DNA of 16,494 nucleotides from JBBQXY01 sp051004815 (GTDB lineage Bacteria > Chloroflexota > Ktedonobacteria > Ktedonobacterales > Ktedonobacteraceae), in assembly GCA_051004815.1 (NCBI GenBank), contig JBPCJY010000159.1:1-16494 (forward strand), written 5' to 3'. Both the position numbers and the translations under genes were made by a program. Each line of letters opens with the position of its first letter. Position 1 is the stretch's first letter. Positions 1 through 7,768 of this stretch are shown piece by piece. The notes under the pieces were generated by a model. It saw only the letters and a list, made by a program, of their open reading frames with translations, was not told the DNA's origin and searched no databases.

Positions 1-88
1 TGCACCCTTCTATCGCCGGAATGGTGGCATTGCCACTGTCCATTTAGGAAAAAAGCAGGAGAATAGGAGAAAAAAAGACGGGGGGTGG
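1..88. other. Probable fold-back artefact at contig end
   Basis: Positions 1-88 match the reverse complement of 107-194 without any indel (paired positions always sum to 195), with 16 mismatches in 88. The centre is a perfect hairpin at 89-106. The similarity runs through the ubiE C-terminal codons, the stop codon and the non-coding tail to the first base of the window. About ten of the 16 mismatches replace a base by the one before it in the minus-strand direction, which is what lagging-phase sequencing errors look like. It is therefore best read as a self-primed, low-quality copy of the ubiE 3' end, not as genome. A diverged real inverted duplication is the less likely alternative. Confidence 0.75.
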
Positions 89-106
89 GTTCGTCACAGG
101 ACGAAC
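89..106 (-). terminator. Small hairpin 28 nt downstream of ubiE
   Basis: GTTCGTC-acag-GACGAAC is a perfect 7-bp stem with a 4-nt loop, just after the ubiE stop. It may be the natural terminator of the polyprenyl synthase-ubiE transcript and also the point where the fold-back copy was primed. The T-rich stretch beyond it on the minus strand lies in the suspected artefact, so it cannot be used as a U-tract. Part of the left arm could itself be copied sequence. Confidence 0.3.
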
Positions 107-133
107 TAACCCCTCGTCTTGTTCTCTACTATC

Positions 134-877
134 CTATTGCTTTGTTCCGACATGGACAGTGACAATGCCACCATTCAGGCGATAGAAGTGTACATCATGC
201 CAACCAATCTCTTCCATCATTGTTTGCAAGGTGGGAGCATCGGGAAAATGGGTCAGCGAATGGGGCAGGTAATTGTATTCCTCAAAGGCTTTTCCAATGA
301 TGGTACCAAACAAGGGGGCGAGCCGGTAAAAGTAGAAATGAAACAGTGAACCAAAAATCTTACCGCGAGGATGGCTGATCTCCAAGCAGACTACACGCCC
401 GCCTGGTCGCACAACACGCAACATCTCCCGAAACCCTTGCTGAATGTCAGCCAGGTTGCGTACCATAAAAGCGGAGCAGCAACCATCAACACTGTTAGCG
501 GGCAAGTCAATATGCTCGGCATCACCAACGCGCAATTCAATGCGATCCTGTAATCCGAGGCGGGCTATTTTACTACGACCTAATGCCAGCATCTCCGGCG
601 TAATATCCATGCCAATCATGTGGGTACCTGGTCCCGCACGCCGTATGACAGCAATAGAGAGGTCAGCGGTGCCTGTACCAAGGTCAAGCCCCAGCTCACC
701 GGTGCTTAATGCCAGGTAGCGTGCGGCAAAGGCACGCCAGCGGCGATCTAAGCCAAAGCTCATCAAGCGGTTCATGATATCATACATGCGGGCAATGCGC
801 CCGAAAAGACGTTGTACGTAGGGACGTTTGCCACCCGTCTCACGAAATTTTTCTTCCAAAGAGATCTTTGCGCTCAT
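134..877 (-). CDS. ubiE: Demethylmenaquinone methyltransferase (UbiE/MenG)
   Basis: A 247-residue class I SAM-dependent methyltransferase that C-methylates the polyprenylated quinol ring, the last step of menaquinone synthesis. Visible family marks are YDIMNRLMSFGLDRRWR (32-48), the SAM-binding glycine loop LDLGTGTAD (64-72), the acidic residue D91 after strand 2, RVVRPGGRVVCLEISHP (154-170) and the Y-L-P-x-S/FPD segment (203-212). The length is normal for the family. The ATG has an upstream AGGA about 9 nt away. It lies 14 nt downstream of the polyprenyl diphosphate synthase gene, the same pairing as in the Bacillus gerC/hepT-menG locus, so the two very likely share a transcript and supply tail and ring methylation for menaquinone. 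A ubiquinone role is unlikely in this kind of organism but cannot be excluded from sequence. The gene is complete and ends near the contig edge. Confidence 0.95.
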   Translation of the reverse strand: MSAKISLEEKFRETGGKRPYVQRLFGRIARMYDIMNRLMSFGLDRRWRAFAARYLALSTGELGLDLGTGTADLSIAVIRRAGPGTHMIGMDITPEMLALGRSKIARLGLQDRIELRVGDAEHIDLPANSVDGCCSAFMVRNLADIQQGFREMLRVVRPGGRVVCLEISHPRGKIFGSLFHFYFYRLAPLFGTIIGKAFEEYNYLPHSLTHFPDAPTLQTMMEEIGWHDVHFYRLNGGIVTVHVGTKQ

Positions 878-891
878 ACTGTTCTGTCCTG

Positions 892-1968
892 TTAGTGGTT
901 GCGGGAGACCACGAAGTCAATCAACTCATCCAGGACTGCACGATCTTGTGAGGCGGGAAAGTGATACAATGCCTGACGTGCTTTATCCGCATAGGTCTGG
1001 GCGTCCGCACGAGAACGCTCCACACCTTGCCCTGTCACTACCCAATTGACCACAGAGTAGATATCTTCTTCCACTGGTGCTGTGCCTGTAAGCAAGCCAT
1101 GGACGCGCTGATAATGCCCGTTTTGTGGTTGCGCTTGTAATGCGTAGATTAATGGTAAAGTAACCATGCCCTGGCGTAAATCATTGCCAGCGGGTTTACC
1201 AATCGTGGCCTGATCTTCTGTATAGTCCAGGATGTCGTCGATAATCTGGAAGGCGATACCCAGGTTCAAACCATACTCGTAGAGCAGTTCAATTTCATCG
1301 TCAGATGCTTGACTGACAATGGCCCCGCCTTTGCAACAGGCGGCGATTAAGCAGGCAGTTTTATGGCTGATTTTTTCATAATAGCTCTCTATGGTAAGGT
1401 CAATGCGGCCCGCGGTCATCATCTCCAGGATCGTTCCCTCACAGACGGTGGCGACTGTATCGGAAAAAAGGTGATCGATACGATTGTCATTGATATCGGC
1501 AATCAAGCCTGCTGTCTTGGCAAAGTAGTAGTCGCCGAGCAGGATGGCGATATTGTCGCCCCACAGTGCATTGACGGTGGGGTTGCCACGACGTGTCTTG
1601 GCGTTGTCAACGATGTCGTCATGAATAAGCGTCGCTAGATGGACCATCTCGAAGGCGACGCTAAGAGGAAGGAGCTTAGCAAAACTGTACGCTTTCATTT
1701 TGCCTGAGAGCAATGTGAGTGCTGTTCTGAGACGTTTGCCCGGCGATCCAAGTGCGTGCATAGAAGCGGAATTCAGGATAGGGAGTCCTGATGTCGCCCG
1801 TTTCTCAAAGGTGACATCCACCTGGTCAAGTTCGGATTGGATACCTGCAAAAAGGCGGCTCAACGTGGCCGTATCATTCATATTACTCTCCATTTCGGAT
1901 CTATTCAGCCACTTCCCCGTGGTAAAGACATATGACTGCAAAAGAGGCAGTTTGTACACAGCGTACAT
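892..1968 (-). CDS. Long-chain polyprenyl diphosphate synthase (HepT/IspB family)
   Basis: A trans-isoprenyl diphosphate synthase that extends an allylic diphosphate with isopentenyl diphosphate, here probably for the menaquinone side chain. Numbered from the first ATG (358 residues): GSPGKRLR (74-81), first Asp-rich motif HDDIVDN with D117, D118 and D121, second Asp-rich motif FQIIDDILDYT with D244, D245 and D248, then GKPAGNDLRQGMVTLPLIYAL-like sequence from 257. Both Asp-rich motifs are intact, so it should be catalytic. The start is ambiguous. The ATG at 1968 has AGGAGAGG five bases upstream and lies about 38 nt from a predicted transcription start. An internal ATG at 1881 (329 residues) also has GGAGAG, and homology is not obvious before it. 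No HepS-like small subunit is visible, so a homodimer is possible. Product chain length cannot be told from sequence. It is followed by ubiE after 14 nt. Confidence 0.92.
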   Translation of the reverse strand: MYAVYKLPLLQSYVFTTGKWLNRSEMESNMNDTATLSRLFAGIQSELDQVDVTFEKRATSGLPILNSASMHALGSPGKRLRTALTLLSGKMKAYSFAKLLPLSVAFEMVHLATLIHDDIVDNAKTRRGNPTVNALWGDNIAILLGDYYFAKTAGLIADINDNRIDHLFSDTVATVCEGTILEMMTAGRIDLTIESYYEKISHKTACLIAACCKGGAIVSQASDDEIELLYEYGLNLGIAFQIIDDILDYTEDQATIGKPAGNDLRQGMVTLPLIYALQAQPQNGHYQRVHGLLTGTAPVEEDIYSVVNWVVTGQGVERSRADAQTYADKARQALYHFPASQDRAVLDELIDFVVSRNH

Positions 1969-2012
1969 TGCCTCTCCTGATACTGATCTTGTATATTTTT
2001 TGCTTTTGTCAG

Positions 2013-2021
2013 ATTATAGCA
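2013..2021 (-). promoter_or_regulatory. Extended -10 promoter for polyprenyl synthase-ubiE
   Basis: On the minus strand this reads TGCTATAAT, an extended -10 with a perfect TATAAT. A -35 at 17-18 nt spacing would fall around 2036-2042 and is poor. A small dyad CCAAC-g-GTTGG (2030-2040) lies where the -35 would be and might be an operator. The predicted start is near 2006, about 38 nt before the ATG at 1968. This is motif-based only. Confidence 0.5.
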
Positions 2022-2059
2022 CGTCTCTACCAACGGTTGGGAGGTGTCCCGGAATCTAG

Positions 2060-3004
2060 CTAAAGAGTGGCAGTGGTGTCTAGCTCCATCAAGTCCTCCT
2101 GGACATAGCCAGCGTCTAACTGAAATTCTTCCAGGGCATCCAGCGCGGAGCGGTATTCTGTCCAGGTCAGGCGACGATTCAGCACGGGATCGTTGACCGC
2201 TTTCCACGCCGGAAAGTACTGATCCATCAAGCTGACGGGTGTCTCCGTGCCTAATTCTTCGGCGATCCAGCGCAATACTTCGCGTGTGCCGGATATGTCT
2301 TCTGGCATAACGAGATGGCGAATGAGCAGTCCACGCCGCCCAATGCCTTCTTCATCGAGTTGCAACGGCCCGACCTGGCGATACATCTCGCGCAACGTAA
2401 TCTGATTGTGATCGACGTAGCGCGGCATCTTGGAGGTACGCAGCGCGTTTTTGTTATCAGAATATTTCGCATCCGGCAGGTACATATCGACCACGCCATC
2501 CAACAGTTTCAGCGTTTCCAGGTTTTCGTAGCCCGCACAATTGTAGACAATGGGCAGGTGCAGCCCTTTGTCGCAAGCGACCACCAGTGCCGCCAATATT
2601 TGTGGCACAAAGTGCGTGGGCGTAACCAGGTCCAGGTTATGGCAACGCTTCTTTTGTAGATAGAGCATCATATCCGCCAAACGTTCCGGCCCAACGCGAT
2701 GCCCCAAACCACCCTGACTCAATGAGAAATTCTGGCAATAGGTGCAGCGGGCCTGACAGTAGCCAAAGAAGATCGTACCGGCCCCCCGTGTTCCACTGAT
2801 CGGTGGTTCCTCGCGTCGGTGAACATTCCACGAGGCGACAATGGCCTCGGTGCCGGAATGGCAGACGCCAGTTTTACCAGCGATACGGTTGCAGCGACAA
2901 TTCTGCGGACAGATGGTGCAACTGCGCAAGACTTCCCAGGCGGCGGCAGCACGCTCTGCCAGTTCACCTGTTTCATACAGATTGAGGTAGCTGGGATATA
3001 GCAT
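2060..3004 (-). CDS. Radical SAM protein, PflX-like (COG1313 type)
   Basis: A 314-residue radical SAM protein resembling the PflX group of pyruvate-formate-lyase-activase homologues. The cluster motif is C83-x3-C87-x2-C90 within GYCQARCTYCQNF, the usual CxxxCxxC that binds the 4Fe-4S cluster and SAM. Ahead of it is a second cysteine-rich segment, C29-x2-C32-x3-C36-x-C38 and C48, typical of this group and likely to bind another metal or cluster. Known PflX-like proteins have no settled substrate, and no glycyl radical enzyme is in the window, so an activase role is not supported here. The ATG lies two bases after the stop of the phosphotriesterase-family gene, with GGAAGGTGA inside that gene's end serving as ribosome-binding site. 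The two are therefore translationally close and probably co-transcribed. Confidence 0.88.
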   Translation of the reverse strand: MLYPSYLNLYETGELAERAAAAWEVLRSCTICPQNCRCNRIAGKTGVCHSGTEAIVASWNVHRREEPPISGTRGAGTIFFGYCQARCTYCQNFSLSQGGLGHRVGPERLADMMLYLQKKRCHNLDLVTPTHFVPQILAALVVACDKGLHLPIVYNCAGYENLETLKLLDGVVDMYLPDAKYSDNKNALRTSKMPRYVDHNQITLREMYRQVGPLQLDEEGIGRRGLLIRHLVMPEDISGTREVLRWIAEELGTETPVSLMDQYFPAWKAVNDPVLNRRLTWTEYRSALDALEEFQLDAGYVQEDLMELDTTATL

Positions 3005-3006
3005 CC

Positions 3007-4038
3007 TTATTCGTCACCTTCCAATGTTACTAGACGCCTGGGTGTGTCAATCAGGATAGTATCCAATTCTTGCTGAGAAACTCCAGCATGACGCAGACGC
3101 GGTACAATATTGCAGAGGATATGATCCCAGCCCCATCCGCCGTAGCGATGGAACTGTGTTCGGGTACAGATATCATGGGCCAGAGTCAATTGTGAGCCGT
3201 AACCCTTATCTAGTATACGCAGCACACACTCAATACGATCAGTATCGCGTGGTTCCTGTGCGAAGCTGCGATCAAAATAGGTTTCAGAGCCGAACGTATC
3301 AAACGAGAGCACGGCTCCGCGCTCGGCGATACGCGTGTGCCATGCAGGCTCGATCAACTCATCACAATGGCTGATGGCGACACGTCTGAGGTCAGCCCCT
3401 TCCTCTTCTAAAATATCAAGGATACGCAAATGCTCATGTCCCCAGATGAGCGGATGGACGTTGATACTCGCTCCTGTTTGTTGCTGCACGCGAGCTGCTG
3501 CTCGCAATTGGCGTTCCTCGAAAGGAAAAAGCGGAGAGCTTGTACCCAATTCCCCCATTATGCCAGCACGTATGGTTGTACCATACATGCCCTCCTGGAG
3601 CCAGTGCAGTAGGTCTTCGGCAATCTGCTCCGTGCTGCGCTCATGCAGCGATGGCGGTAACAACGGTTGGCGATAGTAGCCACAACCAGCGACGACATGG
3701 ATGCCTGTCTGTCGCGCTATGGTACATAGTGCCTCCGGGTTCGGCTTGATGCCCACTGTTGTCATGTCGATAAGCCCTTGCCCACCAGCATCACGATAGC
3801 GCATGAGTTCTTGTATGCTTACCTGCGGATCATCGATCAGCAAATTGGGCTTCGAGTCGTATGGATTGCGTAGGAGTGCGCCCAGGTTTGCCAACGTTGG
3901 CTCCTGGTCGATGAGATATGCCCGTTCAGGCGGAGGATCGTCCCACAGCCCGCGTAAATCAATGAGCAGATGCTCGTGTCCTAAGGTGATACCCAGGTTT
4001 TCAGGCGGTATCGGCCCTAAAACTGTTCTGATATGCAT
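3007..4038 (-). CDS. Phosphotriesterase-family metal-dependent hydrolase
   Basis: A 343-residue amidohydrolase-superfamily protein of the phosphotriesterase / phosphotriesterase-homology group. Metal ligands line up from the ATG at 4038: HxH in GITLGHEHLL (H21, H23), E163 in MGELGTS where classical phosphotriesterases have a carboxylated lysine, H195 in INVHP, H224 in ISHCD and D289 in LAHDIC. The glutamate bridge is typical of PHP/lactonase-like relatives rather than organophosphate hydrolases. The substrate is unknown; a lactone or carboxylic ester is as likely as a phosphotriester. A longer reading from 4074 would add 12 residues encoded by a hairpin (4065-4102) and lacks homology, so the ATG at 4038 is preferred although its ribosome-binding site (GAGAG) is modest. 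It heads a tight pair with the radical SAM gene. Confidence 0.88.
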   Translation of the reverse strand: MHIRTVLGPIPPENLGITLGHEHLLIDLRGLWDDPPPERAYLIDQEPTLANLGALLRNPYDSKPNLLIDDPQVSIQELMRYRDAGGQGLIDMTTVGIKPNPEALCTIARQTGIHVVAGCGYYRQPLLPPSLHERSTEQIAEDLLHWLQEGMYGTTIRAGIMGELGTSSPLFPFEERQLRAAARVQQQTGASINVHPLIWGHEHLRILDILEEEGADLRRVAISHCDELIEPAWHTRIAERGAVLSFDTFGSETYFDRSFAQEPRDTDRIECVLRILDKGYGSQLTLAHDICTRTQFHRYGGWGWDHILCNIVPRLRHAGVSQQELDTILIDTPRRLVTLEGDE

Positions 4039-4064
4039 ACTCGTGTCTCTCAGGATATTCAGCA

Positions 4065-4102
4065 ACAATAGCATCTCACTTTGTACTGTGAGATGCTATT
4101 GT
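4065..4102. repeat. 15-bp perfect inverted repeat (stem-loop)
   Basis: Arms 4065-4079 and 4088-4102 are perfectly complementary (ACAATAGCATCTCAC and its reverse complement) around an 8-nt loop. It lies between the repeat protein's stop (4127) and the hydrolase's start (4038), so it would form in any read-through RNA. Neither side carries a clear U-tract, so it is not a standard terminator. An mRNA-end stabiliser, a processing site or a protein-binding dyad are possible. Confidence 0.6.
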
Positions 4103-4126
4103 GTATCGCTACGTTAGGGACCAGCT

Positions 4127-5584
4127 TTAAGGGGTAGGCCACTTGTAGCCGCGTCGCGATGGTTTTGGCCCGGTCGAACGTGGCTTCGTGGTATCTGCTT
4201 TGGCTCTAGGCTTCTTTTCACGAATAACGGAACTGGCTGATCGTGTGCGTGGCTTGCGCTTCACGGGTGGAACCTGCGCGTCGCCGACAGTTCCTTCAGC
4301 ACTCTCAGCACTCTTTACGCCTTCTACATCCACCGGCACTACTTGTGCTTGTGGCTGTGTTTCTTGTGCTGCTTCGTCCTGCTCGTGCTGTCCTTGCTCC
4401 TCAGTCGGAACTGCTGGAGTCGCGACCTGCTCAACCAGGTTCTCAGTCTCTTTGGCAATGTCTGTCCAGAACTGGGCATCTCTGCGCTGTGCTGGCCGTG
4501 ATCCTTTCAAGACACGTCCATCAGGCAAGCGCGTAACATGCAGTTCCTCTCCCTCGGGCCGTGCAAGAGGTTTATCAACGGGCTTTTTCCCCTGGAAAGG
4601 ACGCCCTGCCGAAGGTGGTCGCCGACGTTCCTGCTGCTCCTGCGTATTGAAACGCTCGTAGTCACCCTCGAAATGCCCCTGAGGTGCATCCTCGGCAAAC
4701 TGCTCACGGACGGCGTGCTGGTGTTGCGTCGCTGGACGACTCTGCCAACGTGGATTCTGTGTATCCCGCTGCGGTGTATTATAAGGCTGGCGATTGCCGC
4801 GATCAAAGCTGCGCGTAGGTCGGCTGCCACGGTCGAAACTACGCGGGGGACGGCTGTCGCGATCAAAACTGCGCTGGGGCCGTTCGCCACTCGGTGCGGG
4901 ACGGCTATCACGATCAAAACTACGGAATGGTCGCTCGCCACCTTGTGTGGGACGACTATCGCGGTCAAAACTACGGAATGGTCGTTCATTCCCTGGTGCG
5001 GGACGGCTGTCGCGGTCAAAACTACGAGGAGCGCGGTTATTACCCCCGGTATCTCGCTGCGGATAGCCACGTCCCTGCTCGTGCTCACGGAATGGAGGAC
5101 GCTGCCCATAGGGTCTGTTATTGGTATTCGTATCGCCGTAACCTGGACGTGCTCCATATCTATTGGGGCCGCCAGCATTGCCGCGAACATCGTTATTGCG
5201 CCGTTCACCAAATTGATTTTGTTGGCGATCTGTGCCGAAAGATCGCGAGCGGTTGTCCTGGTACCCCTCATTGGGGGTACGATCAAAGCGTCGATTACCG
5301 TCAGGGCGGTTGCCGAAGGGCTTGCGACCATTTTGAGCAGGGGAATGCTCTGATTGCTGGTTATTCCGCCAGCTATTGCGTGGTGGTTGTCCATTGTTGC
5401 TACGTGTGCGGTAGTCAGCGTGTTGTGTAGGAGCACCAGACTCCCATGCACGGTCTACCGTTTCACGATTCAGGCGAGGGCGAGCGGGGCGTGGAGATCG
5501 CTCTTCTCCGGGCCTGTTTGATGGTTGAGGGCGAGAAAACGGGCGCACGTCGTCTCGTCCTGGCTTATTAAAATCTCTGGTCAT
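4127..5584 (-). CDS. Disordered Arg/Gly/Asn-rich repeat protein, unknown function
   Basis: 485 residues, almost entirely low complexity and very basic, rich in R, N, G, P, S, D and Q. Residues 189-265 contain FDR-headed repeats starting at 189, 206, 223, 240, 250 and 260: three of 17 residues (FDRDSRPAPGNERPFRS type), then a 10-residue form. Around 348-385 is the only segment that looks foldable (HVTRLPDGRVLKGSRPAQRR followed by an amphipathic stretch). An acidic/Gln-rich stretch (394-412) follows, then a Lys/Arg tail ending in KWPTP. There is no signal peptide or membrane segment. Such RG/RN-rich tails are common in RNA-binding or condensate-forming proteins, but no catalytic or RNA-binding domain is recognisable, so function is not assigned. 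The ATG has AAAGGA four bases upstream. Codons are read cleanly in this frame; long open frames on both strands are by-products of the repeats. Confidence 0.8.
   Translation of the reverse strand: MTRDFNKPGRDDVRPFSRPQPSNRPGEERSPRPARPRLNRETVDRAWESGAPTQHADYRTRSNNGQPPRNSWRNNQQSEHSPAQNGRKPFGNRPDGNRRFDRTPNEGYQDNRSRSFGTDRQQNQFGERRNNDVRGNAGGPNRYGARPGYGDTNTNNRPYGQRPPFREHEQGRGYPQRDTGGNNRAPRSFDRDSRPAPGNERPFRSFDRDSRPTQGGERPFRSFDRDSRPAPSGERPQRSFDRDSRPPRSFDRGSRPTRSFDRGNRQPYNTPQRDTQNPRWQSRPATQHQHAVREQFAEDAPQGHFEGDYERFNTQEQQERRRPPSAGRPFQGKKPVDKPLARPEGEELHVTRLPDGRVLKGSRPAQRRDAQFWTDIAKETENLVEQVATPAVPTEEQGQHEQDEAAQETQPQAQVVPVDVEGVKSAESAEGTVGDAQVPPVKRKPRTRSASSVIREKKPRAKADTTKPRSTGPKPSRRGYKWPTP
4790..5020 (-). 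repeat. In-gene tandem repeats (51-nt, then 30-nt units)
   Basis: This is the nucleotide basis of the FDR-headed protein repeats: three units of 51 nt followed by units of 30 nt, all in frame. The two unit lengths differ by exactly 7 codons, which suggests slippage or unequal crossing-over that shortened the unit. The stretch may vary in copy number between strains and may be collapsed in a short-read assembly. Confidence 0.75.
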
Positions 5585-5745
5585 GGTTCCTTTCAGGATT
5601 ATCCCAATTGAGGGCTACTTGATCTAAGTGGTGGACGAATCGGCAAGTTTCTGAGGTTACCTCCCGTCGGTCGTTCCGCACCAGTATTGGCAAATGCGAC
5701 GCGCATTACTTTTTGTGGCAATTTGTTGAGGACGCGTCTTTTCAT

Positions 5746-5754
5746 AGTATACCA
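5746..5754 (-). promoter_or_regulatory. Extended -10 promoter for the repeat protein
   Basis: Reads TGGTATACT on the minus strand, an extended -10 without a good -35. The predicted start near 5739 leaves a leader of about 155 nt before the ATG at 5584. The leader holds a short dyad (GAGGT-t-ACCTC, 5653-5663) and a 6-bp inverted repeat (5693-5707). Nothing else is recognisable in the 239-nt gap 5585-5823. Confidence 0.4.
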
Positions 5755-5823
5755 CATTCATATCACGAGCGGTAATAGAATTGCCGCAACCCTATACTTT
5801 TGGTTTTCCTTTCCCCCGCAAAC

Positions 5824-6849
5824 TCACGGCGTTGCTGTTGGCGTAGGTACAACACCACTGTATAACGGTACGCCGCTGTAGTTGAATTCCTGGCTGCCAA
5901 GCATGGCAATCATCTTTTGTGGCAACTCATCGGGCAGTAGTGATCGCAGAACAACGTGATAATAAAGCCCTTGTTCAAAGAATTCACCCTCCTGATGGCC
6001 TTTAAGCAACTGCCGCGTGCTTAAAAGCTGGCTGGCATTGGGAAGATAGGCATTGTGCGGGATGGTGTAGGTCAAGCAACCCGTATCGGCATTGGGGCCA
6101 GTTTCGTCCGGCGGTGTAACGCCACATTCATAGGCCGCTAACTGATACAGCGAAAAGTCCCTCAATGTCCAATTGGGAATGACCGTGGTCAGGTCGGGGC
6201 TAAAGTCCTGGTGGACGAGCAGTGTCACCGTACTATTGGTATAGGGATGCGTTGGCCCATTGAGTGTCGTCGTGATGGTGGTAAGGGCTTGATTGAGCCG
6301 ATGGTACGCATCCATATCCGCGGCACTCTCTTGCAGCGTGCCAAATTTCCCATATTGGTAGGCATATTGCTTCGTATTGAGCATTAATTGCAGGAAGGTG
6401 ACGTTCTGGTCTGGCACATCATTGAACTGTTGCCGCGTGAAATTGAGTAGGCCATCGGTATCAACCAGCGTATGCAGCAATTGTTGCAGGACATCCGCCG
6501 TCAGCTTGCCTTGCTGCATCTGTAGCCCAGGCCCAAGGATGTAACTGCCATCGCCATAGATGCTGACTTCCGGACTAAAATTCAGCGTACCCCTATTCCC
6601 ACCACCATAAAATGTACGTATCAGTACATCACTGGCGTTTGTGCTATAGGTAATCGAGCCATTGTTCGTCGGCAACGTGCTTTTCCCACCCGTAGTGGTC
6701 GGCGTGGTCAACGATGAGGTATCACAGGCAGCGAAGACTATACCACACAGACAAAGCATCACGAGAAAATGGGCAATAGAAGTATAAGGAGTATAGTTCT
6801 GTATTCGGTTACATTGTTTTGTCAGCGATACAAGAAAAGTCTCATTCAT
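5824..6849 (-). CDS. Predicted lipoprotein of unknown function
   Basis: 341 residues. The N-terminus is a long signal peptide with a hydrophobic core FLVMLCLCGIVFA and a lipobox ending at C42 (VFAAC), so signal peptidase II should cut before C42 and the protein should be anchored outside the membrane. A Thr/Ser/Pro/Gly-rich linker (about 43-65) follows, then a folded part I cannot assign; it contains aromatic and acidic patches and a possible disulfide pair in the last third. The gene begins 26 nt after the agmatinase stop and likely belongs to the speD-speB transcript, though its ribosome-binding site is weak. Whether it serves polyamine binding or uptake cannot be told. It has no resemblance that I can see to the PotD periplasmic binding protein fold. 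Confidence 0.75.
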   Translation of the reverse strand: MNETFLVSLTKQCNRIQNYTPYTSIAHFLVMLCLCGIVFAACDTSSLTTPTTTGGKSTLPTNNGSITYSTNASDVLIRTFYGGGNRGTLNFSPEVSIYGDGSYILGPGLQMQQGKLTADVLQQLLHTLVDTDGLLNFTRQQFNDVPDQNVTFLQLMLNTKQYAYQYGKFGTLQESAADMDAYHRLNQALTTITTTLNGPTHPYTNSTVTLLVHQDFSPDLTTVIPNWTLRDFSLYQLAAYECGVTPPDETGPNADTGCLTYTIPHNAYLPNASQLLSTRQLLKGHQEGEFFEQGLYYHVVLRSLLPDELPQKMIAMLGSQEFNYSGVPLYSGVVPTPTATP

Positions 6850-6875
6850 ATCGGTTCTGCTTATCCTACATGTAT

Positions 6876-7748
6876 CTACTTATCACAGAAGCGGTAGCCA
6901 ATCATCTTATACACCAGCTTTGCAGCCAAGAAGTCGGCGCGTGTTTGCCCATCCATCGGGCAGAGTTCGACCACGTCCATGCCGACAATTGTGGTGCGGC
7001 GGCATATTTCACGGAAGAGATCGAGCAGTTGATACCAGTGGAGACCGCCTGGTTCGGGCGTGCCGACGGCGGGCATTTCACTGGGGTCTAAAGCATCAAG
7101 GTCGATAGTGACATAGGTGTGTTGGCTCAGGCGTTCCCAGGGCATAATAGCCGTTCCCCTGGCTAATTGATAGCCCCAGACAATGGCAACGTTGGGGCGC
7201 GTTTGCATAAATGCGGCCTCTTCTGGGCTGAAACTGCGAATACCGATCTCGGTGAGGGGAATACCCATATTGACAACACGTCGCTCGATAGAGGCATGAG
7301 AGAGGGGAGTGCCTTCATATTCATCGCGTAAGTCGCCATGGGCGTCAATATGCACGACGGTCAGATCAGGGAAATAATCGCGTACGGCGGCAATTGGAGG
7401 AGCCGAGAGGGAATGTTCACCACCAATGGTTAGAGGAAGCTGTCCGCGCTCTAACACTTCTCGCACAGCCGCACCGGTGGCTGCCAATGCTTGTGCATGG
7501 CTCATGCCACTGTAATCTAAGGCTGGGTGTGTGTATACGCCTACTTCAATGGGACAACAATCCAGTTCCTCGTCGTAGAGTTCCATCTGGCTGGAAGCAT
7601 CCAGAATCGCCTGTGGCCCATGTTTGGTGCCTTTCATATAGCACACGCTATATTCGAGCGGAGCCGGAATAATCGTTACGCGAGCCGTTTGTGGATCGCA
7701 GTAGGGTGCATCTGGCGCACCAAATTGGGTCACACGCGAATCGGTCAT
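6876..7748 (-). CDS. speB: Agmatinase (arginase/ureohydrolase family)
   Basis: A 290-residue binuclear-manganese ureohydrolase. Metal ligands are visible: H112 in GGEHS, D135, H137 and D139 in HIDAHGD, and D216 and D218 in TIDLDALDP. Together with the length and the GTPEPGGLHW segment these fit agmatinase (agmatine to putrescine plus urea) better than arginase. Family members can also act on N1-aminopropylagmatine (Thermus-type pathway) or other guanidines, so the exact substrate is inferred. The ATG has AAGGAG 10 nt upstream. It follows the SpeD-family gene after 20 nt and precedes a lipoprotein gene after 26 nt, in one direction, indicating a polyamine operon. Confidence 0.9.
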   Translation of the reverse strand: MTDSRVTQFGAPDAPYCDPQTARVTIIPAPLEYSVCYMKGTKHGPQAILDASSQMELYDEELDCCPIEVGVYTHPALDYSGMSHAQALAATGAAVREVLERGQLPLTIGGEHSLSAPPIAAVRDYFPDLTVVHIDAHGDLRDEYEGTPLSHASIERRVVNMGIPLTEIGIRSFSPEEAAFMQTRPNVAIVWGYQLARGTAIMPWERLSQHTYVTIDLDALDPSEMPAVGTPEPGGLHWYQLLDLFREICRRTTIVGMDVVELCPMDGQTRADFLAAKLVYKMIGYRFCDK

Positions 7749-7768
7749 ATGTATTAGTCTCCTTCTTT

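Noticed and set aside
2..109. Second, convergent ubiE copy (35-residue C-terminal fragment on the plus strand)
   Set aside because: The similarity continues through the stop codon and into non-coding sequence as an indel-free mirror image with phasing-type errors, so it is most likely a fold-back artefact.
4790..5020. CRISPR-like array of direct repeats
   Set aside because: Units are in frame, unspaced, and encode protein repeats; there are no unique spacers.
4507..5451. 314-residue open frame on the minus strand in another frame, and a 271-residue frame on the plus strand (4538-5353)
   Set aside because: Both are by-products of the repetitive, biased codons of the Arg/Asn-rich gene; neither has a ribosome-binding site or any recognisable domain.
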